A stretch of 64,000 bases of DNA from Mycolicibacterium peregrinum (GCF_001665625.1 NZ_LZSY01000180.1:19302-83301), one strand, 5' to 3'. Counted from the stretch's first letter, positions 30,595-39,789 are shown. Notes: generated by a model from the letters alone, not told the origin. Program-made: numbers and translations.

Positions 30595-31515
30595 GTGACA
30601 GTTGGATGTCGTCCCCGACGAAGCAAGATGTGGCGTTTCGCGGTGGTGGTCGCCGCCAGCGGCGCACTCGCGATGTCGGGCTGCGCGAACAACACCGAAT
30701 CCGGTGGGTCGGAAACCAAATCGACGACGGCGGCAAAGGTTGAAAAAGTCGACTCGATAGCCAATTCGGTGCCCGAGCCGATCAAGTCGAGCGGCAAGCT
30801 GGTCATCGGGACGGACCCGACGTACCCGCCCAACGAATTCAAAGATCCCGCGGGCAAGATCATCGGCTTCGATGTCGATTTGATGAATGCGATCGCCGCC
30901 ACTCTGGGCCTCACCCCGGAGTACCGGGCGTCCCTGTTCGACAAGATCATCCCGTCGGTGCAGGGCGGGAACTACAACGTCGGTATGTCGTCGTTCACCG
31001 ACTCGAAGAAGCGTGAAGAGCAGGTTGACTTCGTGACCTACTTCAATGCGGGTTCATCGTGGGCGCAGAAGGTCGGTGCCGGGATCAACCCCGACGATGC
31101 CTGCGGTTTGAAGATCGCAGTGCAGACGGCAACGGTGCAGGACACCGAGGAAATGCCGGCCCGTAGCAAGAAGTGTGTCGCCGCGGGCAAGCCCGCCATC
31201 AACGTCATCAAGTTCGACGACCAGACCGCCGCCACCAGCGCGGTGATGCTCGGCCAAGCCGACGCCATGTCGGCGGATTCGCCGGTGACGGCGTATGCGA
31301 TCAAGCAGAGCAACGGGAAACTCGAAGCCGCAGGGGATATCTTCGACTCGGCTCCGTACGGCTGGGCGGTCCAGAAGGGTTCGCCGCTGGCAGCGTCGCT
31401 GCAACAGGCGCTTCAGCACCTGATCGACAACGGTGCGTACAAGCAGGTGGCCACGAACTGGGGCGCGGAGAAGGGGATGATCGAGAAGCCGGTCATCAAC
31501 GGTGCGACCAGCTGA
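30595..31515 (+). CDS. polar amino acid ABC transporter substrate-binding lipoprotein
   Basis: A 306-aa periplasmic binding protein of the family that includes GlnH. The signal region ends in a lipobox-like LAMSGC near residue 33. SBP_bac_3 blocks follow: KLVIGTDPTYPPNEF, IIGFDVDLMNAIAATLG, VGMSSFTDSKKREEQVDF and the hinge KIAVQTATVQD. GTG 30595 was chosen because GAGG (30586-30589) precedes it; ATG 30628 is a shorter alternative. It opens a binding protein-permease-ATPase operon. The ligand is unknown but expected to be a polar or basic amino acid. Confidence 0.88.
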   Translation: MTVGCRPRRSKMWRFAVVVAASGALAMSGCANNTESGGSETKSTTAAKVEKVDSIANSVPEPIKSSGKLVIGTDPTYPPNEFKDPAGKIIGFDVDLMNAIAATLGLTPEYRASLFDKIIPSVQGGNYNVGMSSFTDSKKREEQVDFVTYFNAGSSWAQKVGAGINPDDACGLKIAVQTATVQDTEEMPARSKKCVAAGKPAINVIKFDDQTAATSAVMLGQADAMSADSPVTAYAIKQSNGKLEAAGDIFDSAPYGWAVQKGSPLAASLQQALQHLIDNGAYKQVATNWGAEKGMIEKPVINGATS

Positions 31516-31522
31516 GCCGCCG

Positions 31523-32428
31523 ATGAGTGATGAATCCTCGCCGGCCGCCATCGACGCCGTCCCGCTGAGACATCCATGGCGTTGGGTGGCGGCGATCCTC
31601 ATCCTCGTCCTGATCGGGCTGTTCCTTTGGGGCGCTGCGACCAACGAGGCGTACGGGTGGGAGACGTACGGCAAGTACCTCTTCGATCAACGCATCTCGC
31701 AAGCTGCCTGGAACACGCTGCAACTGACCATCTATTCGATGATCCTGGCGCTCGTGCTGGGTGTGCTCCTCGCGGTGATGCGGTTGTCACCGAATCCGGT
31801 ACTCAAAGCGGTGTCCTGGACCTACCTGTGGATCTTCCGCGGCACCCCGATCTATGTTCAGTTGGTGCTGTGGGGCCTGGTCCCGGTGATCTACAGGAAC
31901 ATTCAGATCGGCGTCCCGTTCGGCCCGAAGCTTTTCGAGTTCACTCTGTCTGACCCGAATGTGTTCTGGCTGGCGGTTCTCGGCCTGGGTCTCAACGAGG
32001 CCGCGTATATGGCGGAGATCATCCGGGCGGGCATCAACTCAGTGCCCGAAGGGCAGACGGAAGCCTCGGTGGCGCTTGGCATGTCATGGACCATGACGAT
32101 GCGACGTACGGTGCTTCCCCAGGCCATGCGGGTCATCATCCCGCCGACCGGCAACGAGTTCATCAGCATGCTGAAGACGACCTCGCTGGTCACCGCGATC
32201 CCGTACAGCTTCGAGTTGTACGGCCGCTCAAAAGATATCGGCGTGGATCTGTTTCAGCCGGTCCCGCTGCTGCTGGTGGCGTCCACCTGGTATCTGGCGA
32301 TCACCAGCATTCTGATGGTCGGGCAGTACTACCTCGAGCGGCACTACGCACGTGGTGCGTCGCGCAAGTTGACCTCCAAGCAGCTGCAGGCCCTGGCCAA
32401 CGCCCAGATGGGAGAGCCACATCCATGA
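31523..32428 (+). CDS. amino acid ABC transporter permease
   Basis: A 301-aa permease of the HisM/GlnP family with about five to six helices. The EAA loop is EAAYMAEIIRAGINSVPEGQ followed by GMSWTMTMRRTVLPQAMR, which docks on the ATPase. An N-terminal cytoplasmic stretch of about 25 residues precedes the first helix. ATG 31523 follows the binding-protein stop by 7 bp; the frame is open seven codons upstream. The stop overlaps the ATPase start (ATGA). Confidence 0.9.
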   Translation: MSDESSPAAIDAVPLRHPWRWVAAILILVLIGLFLWGAATNEAYGWETYGKYLFDQRISQAAWNTLQLTIYSMILALVLGVLLAVMRLSPNPVLKAVSWTYLWIFRGTPIYVQLVLWGLVPVIYRNIQIGVPFGPKLFEFTLSDPNVFWLAVLGLGLNEAAYMAEIIRAGINSVPEGQTEASVALGMSWTMTMRRTVLPQAMRVIIPPTGNEFISMLKTTSLVTAIPYSFELYGRSKDIGVDLFQPVPLLLVASTWYLAITSILMVGQYYLERHYARGASRKLTSKQLQALANAQMGEPHP

Positions 32429-33198
32429 CCGCCGCCGCCGAACCGATGGTGCGGGCCGAGAGTGTCTGCAAGAACTTCGGTGCCCTGCACGTCCTGAAGG
32501 GCGTCACGTTGGACGTCAGCAGGGGTGAGGTGTTGTGCATGGTCGGGCCGTCGGGCTCGGGCAAGTCGACGTTCCTGCGGTGTATCAACCATCTCGAGCA
32601 GGTCAACGCGGGCCGCCTCTACGTCGACGGGGAGCTGATCGGGTATCGCGAACGGGGCGGCAAGCTGCACGAGATGGCTCCGCGGGACGCCGCCCGGCAG
32701 CGCCGGGACATCGGCATGGTGTTCCAGCACTTCAACCTGTTCCCGCACCGCACTGCCTTGGAGAACATCATCGAGGCGCCCATGCGCGTCAAGCGGGTGA
32801 AGAAGGACGCCGCGCTGGCCCGCGCCAAGGATCTGCTCGACCAGGTGGGTTTGGCCGCCAAGGCCGACGCTTATCCCGCACAGCTGTCTGGTGGGCAGCA
32901 GCAGCGGGTGGCCATTGCCCGGGCGCTGGCGATGAATCCGAAGCTGATGCTGTTCGACGAGCCGACCTCGGCGCTGGATCCCGAGCTCGTCGGGGAGGTC
33001 CTGGCGGTGATCAAGAAACTTGCCGGCGAGGGCATGACCATGGTCGTGGTCACGCACGAGATGGGTTTCGCCCGGGAGGTCGCCGACAAGTTGGTGTTCA
33101 TGGACGGCGGCGTCATCGTGGAGAGCGGAAATCCCCGCGAGGTGATGGCCAACCCCAAACATGAACGCACAAAGGAGTTTCTGTCGAAGGTGATGTAG
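32425..33198 (+). CDS. amino acid ABC transporter ATP-binding protein
   Basis: A 257-aa ATPase of the GlnQ/HisP group. Walker A is VGPSGSGKST, Q-loop FQHFNLFPH, signature LSGGQQQRV, Walker B LMLFDEPTSALDPE and H-loop VVTHEMGFA. It powers uptake through the permease encoded just upstream, whose stop it overlaps. The long frame open upstream of ATG 32425 runs through the permease gene in another reading frame and is not used. Confidence 0.93.
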   Translation: MTAAAEPMVRAESVCKNFGALHVLKGVTLDVSRGEVLCMVGPSGSGKSTFLRCINHLEQVNAGRLYVDGELIGYRERGGKLHEMAPRDAARQRRDIGMVFQHFNLFPHRTALENIIEAPMRVKRVKKDAALARAKDLLDQVGLAAKADAYPAQLSGGQQQRVAIARALAMNPKLMLFDEPTSALDPELVGEVLAVIKKLAGEGMTMVVVTHEMGFAREVADKLVFMDGGVIVESGNPREVMANPKHERTKEFLSKVM

Positions 33199-33208
33199 CG
33201 TCGACTGT

Positions 33209-34060
33209 GTGGCTTCCACACGTGAAGACGTCTTCGTCACGGCCGGTGACCTTCGCGAGCGCATCGCCTCCGGGGGTCCCGTCACCGTGCTGGACGTGCG
33301 ATGGTCGCTGGCCGAGCCCGACGGTGAACAGGCCTATCTGAGCGGCCATCTGCCCGCCGCGGTCTATGTCTCGCTGGATGGGGAGCTGACGGACCACCGC
33401 GTCGCCGGTCGGGGTCGCCATCCGCTGCCGTCCGGATCCGACCTGCAGGCGGCAGCGCGTCGTTGGGGCGTGCGCAAGGGGGTGCCCACCGTGGTCTACG
33501 ACGACTGGAACCGCGCCGGGTCTGCCCGGGCCTGGTGGGTGCTGACCGCGGCCGGCATCGACGACGTCCGCATTCTCGACGGTGGCCTGGCTGCCTGGAC
33601 AGCGGCTGGCGGGGCGCTACAGAGCGGCCCGGTCACGCCGGCGCCCGGTGACATCGACGTCGTCCATGGCGATCTGTATCGCGGTGCCCGGCGCACTCTC
33701 ACCGCAGAAGAGGCGGGGTCCGGGATCGGTGTGCTGATTGACGCTCGGGCACCCGAGCGGTTCCGCGGGGACGTCGAGCCCGTCGACCCAGTGGCCGGGC
33801 ACATCCCCGGGGCGGTCAATCTGCCGAGTACCCAGTTCCTTTCCTCAGACGGCACATTGGCTGCGGACGCCCAACTGCAGGCGTTGCTCGCAGATCACTC
33901 AGCCGCGGGCGCGGACATCGGTGCCTACTGTGGCTCCGGGGTCACCGCGGCGCTCGCGGTGGCCGGGATGGCTGCCGCCGGGGTGGATGCGGCGCTGTAT
34001 CCCGGGTCATGGTCGGAGTGGGCGTCGGATCCGGCGCGCCCCGTGGCCCGGGGCGAGTAG
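33209..34060 (+). CDS. rhodanese / mercaptopyruvate sulfurtransferase
   Basis: A 283-aa two-domain rhodanese. The N-terminal domain (1 to about 140) is non-catalytic, with VLDVRWSLAEPDG, GHLPAAVYV and VVYDDWN where an active-site cysteine would be in the second domain. The C-terminal domain has IDARAPERFRG, GHIPGAVNLP and the active-site loop YCGSGVTA with catalytic C241. The CGSGV[TA]A loop is more like mercaptopyruvate sulfurtransferases than thiosulfate-specific rhodaneses. It could feed sulfane sulfur to cofactor or thiol metabolism. It begins at GTG 33209, 10 bp after the ABC ATPase. Confidence 0.9.
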   Translation: MASTREDVFVTAGDLRERIASGGPVTVLDVRWSLAEPDGEQAYLSGHLPAAVYVSLDGELTDHRVAGRGRHPLPSGSDLQAAARRWGVRKGVPTVVYDDWNRAGSARAWWVLTAAGIDDVRILDGGLAAWTAAGGALQSGPVTPAPGDIDVVHGDLYRGARRTLTAEEAGSGIGVLIDARAPERFRGDVEPVDPVAGHIPGAVNLPSTQFLSSDGTLAADAQLQALLADHSAAGADIGAYCGSGVTAALAVAGMAAAGVDAALYPGSWSEWASDPARPVARGE

Positions 34061-34108
34061 CAGCGCCGACGCGCGACATCGGTGCTCCGCGGCGCCGGTC
34101 GGCGACTT

Positions 34109-34114
34109 TATGCT
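34109..34114 (+). promoter_or_regulatory. -10 box of a leaderless histidine kinase transcript
   Basis: TATGCT lies exactly six bases before ATG 34121, so transcription should start on the A of the start codon. No Shine-Dalgarno sequence is present. The same hexamer occurs upstream of two genes in the lipopeptide locus. Confidence 0.5.
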
Positions 34115-34120
34115 GAGCCA

Positions 34121-35275
34121 ATGCAGCGCAGCCCGGACCCGGTCACCCCGTTGTGGCGTGCCGCCCAGATCTTCCGGTTGCTGAGTTGCCTGTACGCGCT
34201 GGGTTTTCAGATCGCGATCAACGATGACCTGACCAGTCCGGTGGTGGCCGGCGGGCTGTGTGCGGTGCTGATCGTGTGGAGCGTTGTGTGTGCGATTGCC
34301 TACCTGCAGGGGTTCGGCCGTCGTCCGTCGTGGGTGATTGCGGAGGTCGTGGTCGTTCTTGCCCTCATGCTCTCGACCGAACTGGTGGCGTCCGAGCACT
34401 GGATCGCGGACAACCAGTCCTGGCCCACCACGTTGTGGGCGACGAACGCCACCATTTCGGCGGCCCTGCAATTCGGCCCGGTCGGAGGGATGGGAGCCGG
34501 ACTGGCGGTGATGGCCGCCGCCGCCGCGTTGAAGGGCTACGTCAGCATCAATCTCGGGCGCAACGCCACCATCGTCATCGAACTGGCCGTGGGCCTCGCG
34601 GTAGGGATGGCTGCGCAGACCGCACGCCGGGCTCATGCCGAGTTGGAGCGTGCGGTGCGGTTGGCGGCGTCGCTGGAGGAACGGGAACGGTTGTCCCGGC
34701 GGGTGCACGACGGCGCCATTCAGGTGTTGGCGCTGGTTTCGCGGCGGGGTCGCGAAATCGGTGGAGAGACAGCTCAATTGGCCGAACTGGCCGGGGAGCA
34801 GGAGCGTGCGTTGCGCAGGTTGGTCAGCGCACCCGATCCGGAGGTTCACACCGGCGGGGTCACCGACATCGGCGCGCTTCTACGGTCCAGGGCCTCTGAT
34901 CGAATTTCGGTCAGTCTGCCGGCCGAACCCGTGCTGCTGGACCACGATGCCGCGCACGAATTGTTCGCTGCCGCAGGCAATGCCTTGGACAACGCCGCCG
35001 CACACGCCGGACCTGACGCCCGGGTTTTCGTGCTGCTTGAGGATCTCGGCGAATCGGTGACGGTGAGTATTCGCGACGACGGGATCGGTATCGGCGACGG
35101 ACGACTGGCCGAAGCGGTCCGCGAAGGTCATGTCGGTATCTCGAAATCGATTGTGGGACGCATGGATTGGCTGGGCGGTCAGGCGCAGCTGAACACCGCA
35201 CCCGGATGTGGCACGGAATGGGAGCTCACGCTGCCCCGCTCCTCGGGCCGTGACTCCGTCGAGAAGGGACAGTGA
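34121..35275 (+). CDS. sensor histidine kinase (NarL-type, HisKA_3)
   Basis: A 384-aa membrane sensor kinase. About five hydrophobic segments occupy residues 15-170. The dimerisation helix contains ERERLSRRVHDGAIQVLALV with phospho-acceptor H196. The HATPase domain shows the N box NALDNAAAHAG, G1 RDDGIGIG and a G2-like GHVGISKSIVGRM. ATG 34121 is supported by the -10 box placing the transcript start on it. Its TGA shares a base with the ATG of the response regulator, so the pair is coupled. The signal is unknown. Confidence 0.88.
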   Translation: MQRSPDPVTPLWRAAQIFRLLSCLYALGFQIAINDDLTSPVVAGGLCAVLIVWSVVCAIAYLQGFGRRPSWVIAEVVVVLALMLSTELVASEHWIADNQSWPTTLWATNATISAALQFGPVGGMGAGLAVMAAAAALKGYVSINLGRNATIVIELAVGLAVGMAAQTARRAHAELERAVRLAASLEERERLSRRVHDGAIQVLALVSRRGREIGGETAQLAELAGEQERALRRLVSAPDPEVHTGGVTDIGALLRSRASDRISVSLPAEPVLLDHDAAHELFAAAGNALDNAAAHAGPDARVFVLLEDLGESVTVSIRDDGIGIGDGRLAEAVREGHVGISKSIVGRMDWLGGQAQLNTAPGCGTEWELTLPRSSGRDSVEKGQ

Positions 35276-35928
35276 TGACCGAGACCGCACTGAAGGTGAT
35301 GGTCGTCGATGACCACCCGATCTGGCGCGACGCGGTGGCACGCGACCTCGCCGACGAGGGATTCGATGTAGTGGCCACCGCCGATGGGGTGGCTTCGGCG
35401 CGGAGACGGGCCGGGGTGGTACTGCCTGACGTGGTGGTGATGGACATGAGCCTTTCCGACGGCAGTGGCGCCACGGCCACCGCGGAGGTGCTCACCGTGT
35501 CGCCGTCGTCGCGGGTGCTGGTGCTTTCGGCCTCGGACGAGCGCGATGACGTTCTTGAGGCGGTGAAAGCGGGGGCCACCGGTTATCTGGTGAAGAGCGC
35601 GTCGAAAGCCGAACTGACCGCGGCGGTACGGGCCACCGCGGAGGGGCGCGCAGTGTTCACCCCAGGGTTGGCCGGACTGGTGCTCGGTGAGTACCGGCGT
35701 ATCGCCCAACGCCCGGAGGACGGCCCGGCCACGCCCAGCCTGACCGAGCGGGAGACCGAGGTGCTGCGATTTGTGGCAAAGGGATTGACGGCCAAGCAGA
35801 TTGCGACGCGACTGTCCCTGAGTCACCGCACGGTGGAGAATCACGTCCAGGCGACGTTCCGTAAGTTGCAGGTCGCCAACCGCGTCGAATTGGCCCGCTA
35901 CGCCATCGAACACGGCCTCGACACGTAG
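35275..35928 (+). CDS. LuxR/NarL-family response regulator
   Basis: A 217-aa response regulator and partner of the preceding kinase. The receiver domain (1 to about 120) has the acidic pair D12-D13, phospho-acceptor D57 in VVVMDMSLSDG and conserved KSASK. The C-terminal LuxR helix-turn-helix (about 150-215) includes LTERETEVLRFVAKGLTAKQIA and HRTVENHV. ATG 35275 is preferred over GTG 35272. No operator could be assigned to it from this window. Confidence 0.92.
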   Translation: MTETALKVMVVDDHPIWRDAVARDLADEGFDVVATADGVASARRRAGVVLPDVVVMDMSLSDGSGATATAEVLTVSPSSRVLVLSASDERDDVLEAVKAGATGYLVKSASKAELTAAVRATAEGRAVFTPGLAGLVLGEYRRIAQRPEDGPATPSLTERETEVLRFVAKGLTAKQIATRLSLSHRTVENHVQATFRKLQVANRVELARYAIEHGLDT

Positions 35929-35971
35929 TCCTACTCATCCGGGCGGCCGCATTTGTTGCCACCATGACCGC

Positions 35972-37753
35972 ATGAGCGAATCTCATCGGGTCGTGATCGC
36001 CCGGATGTCGTCTGACCTGGCCGCGATCTCGGCGTACATGAACCGGGTGTCGACGGATCTGGGGGAGCTGGGTCGAAGGCTCGATCAGGTCCCGGTGGCC
36101 GTGCCGCCCCCGGTCCCTGCCGCGGCGCCGGTCGCTTGGCCCGTCGCATCCGCTCCGGTGCCGGTGCCGCCGCCGAGGTCTGAGCCCACGTTCGGCCCGG
36201 AGCGCTCCGAAGGCTGGATCGGCAAGGCGCTCGCGGTAGCGGGAGTGGCCGTGACGCTCACCGGTGTGGTGCTGCTGCTGGTGCTGGCCGCGCAGGCCGG
36301 TCTTCTGCGACCGGAGTTCCGGGTGGCCGCAGGAGCCGTTCTGGCCGCTGGACTGGTCGGCGCCGGATGGTGGCTTCATCGTCGGCCGGGTGGCCGGGTG
36401 GGGGCCATCGCGTTGGCCGCGACCGGTGTTGCCGCCGCGTACATCGACGTGATCGCGGTGACAACGGTCTATGAGTGGGTTGCGGCGCCGATCGGTCTTC
36501 TGGTTGCCGCCGCAGTCGGTGGTGGCGGCCTGATGCTGGCACGGCGGTGGAACTCCGAACAGCTGAGCTTGTTGGTGCTGGTGCCGCTGATCGCCCTGGC
36601 GCCCGTCGTCACCGACGGGGTGACCCACCTGCTGATCGGATTCATGCTGGCTCTGTCGGCTGCCGCACTCCCGGTGCAGTTCCGCCGGGACTGGACCGGG
36701 TTGTACGCCGCGCGTATCGCCGCGGCCACGTTGCCGTTGTTGATGGCACTCGCGGCCGCCGCAATCGATGGACGGACCGATGTCCTGCTCGCGCCGGCCT
36801 GCGGGCTCGCTGCAGTGCTGGCGTTGGCGGGCGGGCTGCTGGTGCTGCGGTGGACCACCAAGCCGTCGGCGACGGCCGTTCTGACGGCGTGCGGCGTTCT
36901 TCCCGTGCTGTGCGTGGCGGGCGGCGTCGACCGCGTTATCGCGGCCCTCATGGCGGCGGCGTTGGCAACCGCCCTCGTGGCGATCGTGGCCTTCGGCGAC
37001 CGCATTCCGGGGGTGGTCGTGGTGGTCCGCCAGATCTGGGCGGTACTCGCGGCTGCGGCTGCTCTGATTGCGGTGCTGGTGGCCTTCGAAGGACCGGTGG
37101 CAGGCCCGGTGCTGTTGGCGATGGCCACGGTGGTCGCCCTCGCGGGGCGCCACGCCGGTGTCGCGCGGTCGATTGCCCTCGGGTTGGCCGCGGTCGGGGG
37201 CATGATCTATCTCGATTCCGCCGGGCCCGACATCTTGGTTAGTGCCACCAAAATGTCTGCAGGGCTTACGGTTTCGGTGTTGACCGGCAGCGTCCTGGCG
37301 ATCGCGGCGGCGGCCGCGGTCTCGTGGGCGTGGTCGTCCGAGGGTGCCGCGGATCAGGAGTTGCTCCGGCTGGTGTGGGCAGCGGCGGGTGTCGTGGCCG
37401 GATATGCGCTGACGGTGTTCGCCGTGACGGCCGGTGTCGCAGTCGGCGGCATCGAGGCCGGCTTCTTCGGCGGTCACATGGTGGCGACGATCTGCTGGAT
37501 CGCGGTCGCGGCCGGCCTGCTCGGCTACGCGGCGCGGCGCCCCAAGGCGCAGCGGTCCCTGCCGATCGGCGGAGGCATGGCGCTCGTCGCGGCGGCCATG
37601 ACCAAGCTGTTCCTGTTCGACCTAGGGACCCTGGCCGGAATCTTCCGGGTGGCGGTGTTCATCGTGGTCGGGTTGGCGCTGCTGGGAATGGGAGCGGGGT
37701 ACGCACGCCTGCTCAATCAGCAGGACCAGGCGGCCGACCAGCAGTCTGTGTGA
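35972..37753 (+). CDS. DUF2339 family polytopic membrane protein
   Basis: A 593-aa protein. The N-terminus (1-75) is cytoplasmic with a short coiled-coil-like stretch SDLAAISAYMNRVSTDLGELGRRL, then a Pro/Val/Ala-rich linker and the lead-in GWIGKALAVAGVAVTL. The rest forms about 14-16 hydrophobic helices. The final part, AMTKLFLFDLGTLAGIFRVAVFI, is a DUF2339 signature (given in parts: TKLFLFDLG and GIFRVAVFI). Function is unknown. It is 43 bp from the response regulator and ends 60 bp before the Dps gene. It may be in the same transcription unit as the two-component system. Confidence 0.82.
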   Translation: MSESHRVVIARMSSDLAAISAYMNRVSTDLGELGRRLDQVPVAVPPPVPAAAPVAWPVASAPVPVPPPRSEPTFGPERSEGWIGKALAVAGVAVTLTGVVLLLVLAAQAGLLRPEFRVAAGAVLAAGLVGAGWWLHRRPGGRVGAIALAATGVAAAYIDVIAVTTVYEWVAAPIGLLVAAAVGGGGLMLARRWNSEQLSLLVLVPLIALAPVVTDGVTHLLIGFMLALSAAALPVQFRRDWTGLYAARIAAATLPLLMALAAAAIDGRTDVLLAPACGLAAVLALAGGLLVLRWTTKPSATAVLTACGVLPVLCVAGGVDRVIAALMAAALATALVAIVAFGDRIPGVVVVVRQIWAVLAAAAALIAVLVAFEGPVAGPVLLAMATVVALAGRHAGVARSIALGLAAVGGMIYLDSAGPDILVSATKMSAGLTVSVLTGSVLAIAAAAAVSWAWSSEGAADQELLRLVWAAAGVVAGYALTVFAVTAGVAVGGIEAGFFGGHMVATICWIAVAAGLLGYAARRPKAQRSLPIGGGMALVAAAMTKLFLFDLGTLAGIFRVAVFIVVGLALLGMGAGYARLLNQQDQAADQQSV

Positions 37754-37772
37754 ACGTGCTCACATCTCGACT

Positions 37773-37793
37773 AATCTGGAGTGATTCCAGATT
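37773..37793. promoter_or_regulatory. 21-bp palindrome upstream of dps, FurA-box-like
   Basis: AATCTGGA (37773-37780) and TCCAGATT (37786-37793) are perfect inverted arms around a five-base centre GTGAT, ending 19 bp before the Dps ATG. The part TGATTCCAGA matches my memory of the FurA operator upstream of mycobacterial furA-katG. It is well placed to repress the promoter of an iron-storage or DNA-protection gene. The regulator has not been proven. Confidence 0.55.
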
Positions 37794-37812
37794 GCGGACC
37801 GTTGTAACTGGC

Positions 37813-38298
37813 ATGAGTACACGTCGAATCGAATCCGATATCCAGGGATACCAGGCCGCGCCCGAGCTCAGCGGCTACCTGCAGCAGGTGCTGGTCGACT
37901 TGATCGAGCTCGGCATCCAGGGCAAGCAGGCGCATTGGAACGTCGTCGGCACGAACTTCCGGGACCTACATCTGCAGCTCGACGAGCTCGTCGATTTCGC
38001 CAGGGAAGGCAGCGATACGGTCGCAGAACGGATGCGTGCACTGGACGCCGTGCCCGACGGTCGGTCGGACACTGTCGTGGCCGGCACCACGTTGCCGGAG
38101 TTCCCCGCCTATGAGCGCAGCACCGCTGAGGTGGTCGACCTCGTGACCACGCGGATCTATGCGACCGTGGAGACGATGCGCGGGGTGCACGACGAGGTCG
38201 ACGCGCACGACCCGACCACCGCCGACATCCTGCACCAGTTGATCGATGGTCTGGAAAAGCTGGCATGGCTGATCAAGTCGGAGAACCGCAAGGTCTAG
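37813..38298 (+). CDS. dps: Dps-family DNA-binding ferritin-like protein
   Basis: A 161-aa protein of the Dps family: dodecameric mini-ferritins that oxidise iron with hydrogen peroxide and can bind DNA. Inter-subunit ferroxidase ligands are visible in KQAHWNVVG (His) and in HLQLDELVDFAREG (Asp and Glu). The N-terminus is short (STRRIESDIQGYQ) and the C-terminus ends in SENRKV. Length matches the second Dps (Dps2) recalled from M. smegmatis, also 161 aa. ATG 37813 fits; the open frame upstream is a shadow of the preceding gene. Its stop lies in the same CTAG as that of the convergent cyclase. Confidence 0.92.
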   Translation: MSTRRIESDIQGYQAAPELSGYLQQVLVDLIELGIQGKQAHWNVVGTNFRDLHLQLDELVDFAREGSDTVAERMRALDAVPDGRSDTVVAGTTLPEFPAYERSTAEVVDLVTTRIYATVETMRGVHDEVDAHDPTTADILHQLIDGLEKLAWLIKSENRKV

Positions 38299-39581
38299 CC
38301 ATCGCCCGGCGGCTCGACCGAGGCGGCACGCATCGGACCGGCGACCTCCAGCCGGGCGCGTGCCGCTTCGTCGTCGCGGCGTCCGACCAGATACCAGGTG
38401 TGCATGAGGCCCTTGCCCTTGATCTCGACGTCACCGCGCTCCTCGAGCACGAACGCGTGGCTGATCCGGTCATAAACGTTCTGCGGCACCTGAATTCGGC
38501 CGGCCACGTCGGTGGTTTCCATTCGTGATGCGACGTTGACCGCGTCGCCCCAGACGTCGTAGAAGAACTTGCGTGCCCCGACCACCCCGGCAACCACGGG
38601 TCCGGCGGCCAGGCCGATCCGCAACGGCACCGCGCGCCCCTGGGGGTCCTTGAGGTCGGCTACGGCGTCGGCCAGATCGAGCGCCAAACAGGCGAGTGCT
38701 TCGATGTGATCGGTGCGCGGCTTGGGCACGCCTGCCACCACCATGTACGAATCACCGCTGGTCTTCACCTTCTCCAGACCATGGCGGTCCACCAGTGCAT
38801 CGAGGTCGGTGTACAGGACGTCCAGGAAGCGCACCAGATCGGTGGGGGTGAGGTCACTGGCCCGCTCGGTGTAGCCGGCGATGTCGGCGAACAGGATCGA
38901 GGCGTCGTCGTACTTGTCGGCGATGATCGTGCGTGAAGGCTCCTTGAGTCGCTGGGCGATGGTGGCCGGCAGGATATTGGCCAGCAGCTGCTCGGATCGT
39001 TGATATTCGTCTTCCATCGCCTGTTCGGCCCGGGCGATCTCGCGTAACGACATCCAGACTGTGGCAAACACCATTACTCCGGCTGAGACCGCTGAAAGGA
39101 CGAAGCCCGCCGTCATTGCCCACGGGGGCCCCAGCCCGCGGTCTTTGGGGGCCAGGACCTCGAGCACGATCGCGGCGGCGACCGCCAGTGCCGTCAGCAC
39201 CCCCGCCAGGACGATGCGCTCGATTCCCAGCACCAGGACCGCCAGTGAGGCGGCCACCACGAAGTAGAACTGCAGTCCTGAACCGGTCCCGACGGCGAAG
39301 CACATCGTCGACACCGACACGTAGGCGAACAGGAAGAACGCGAGCGGTGCGATCAGTTCACCGAACCGGTACAACAGCGGCACTAGCAGGAACAACGCGG
39401 CGGATCCGAGGTTGACGAAACCGAACCGCCACATCGGCCCGCCGAGGATCAGTTGAAATACGCCGAATCCACCGGATACCGCGGCCGCGATCCACGTCGC
39501 AATCGTCAACACCCGCAGTCGGCTCGACACGCTCTCCGCGTAGTGCCGAGTGCGGGCCGGAACGCGGTTGCTCAACGCCAT
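38295..39581 (-). CDS. membrane-bound class III adenylate cyclase
   Basis: A 428-aa enzyme. Six hydrophobic helices cover residues about 22-200, followed by a signalling helix and one cyclase domain (about 230-400). The metal-binding aspartate lies in ASILFADIAGYTERAS. The adenine-specifying Lys/Asp pair appears as EKVKTSGDSYM and FYDVWGDAVN, with the transition-state pair Asn-Arg in VNVASRME. The architecture resembles mycobacterial Rv1625c. ATG 39581 was chosen over an upstream in-frame GTG at 39596. It converges on Dps with 4-bp overlapping stops and is divergent from the secreted Pro/Ala-rich gene. Confidence 0.88.
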   Translation of the reverse strand: MALSNRVPARTRHYAESVSSRLRVLTIATWIAAAVSGGFGVFQLILGGPMWRFGFVNLGSAALFLLVPLLYRFGELIAPLAFFLFAYVSVSTMCFAVGTGSGLQFYFVVAASLAVLVLGIERIVLAGVLTALAVAAAIVLEVLAPKDRGLGPPWAMTAGFVLSAVSAGVMVFATVWMSLREIARAEQAMEDEYQRSEQLLANILPATIAQRLKEPSRTIIADKYDDASILFADIAGYTERASDLTPTDLVRFLDVLYTDLDALVDRHGLEKVKTSGDSYMVVAGVPKPRTDHIEALACLALDLADAVADLKDPQGRAVPLRIGLAAGPVVAGVVGARKFFYDVWGDAVNVASRMETTDVAGRIQVPQNVYDRISHAFVLEERGDVEIKGKGLMHTWYLVGRRDDEAARARLEVAGPMRAASVEPPGDG

Positions 39582-39789
39582 CTCAGGTATGCACACCGAT
39601 CGGCGGAACTCGCTGACCACCACGGACAAAGGGTATCGCCGCAGACCACCGGATTGGCCGACATTGACGCGGCCGCTATTTCGAATCGTTGTCCAGCAAA
39701 TCCGACGAAATGCCGGTATGTCACAATGGGAACTTGTTCCAGTGCGCGCGGCCGTCGTGCCGCCGATCTCTTTTGGGGGGGATCTCGAG

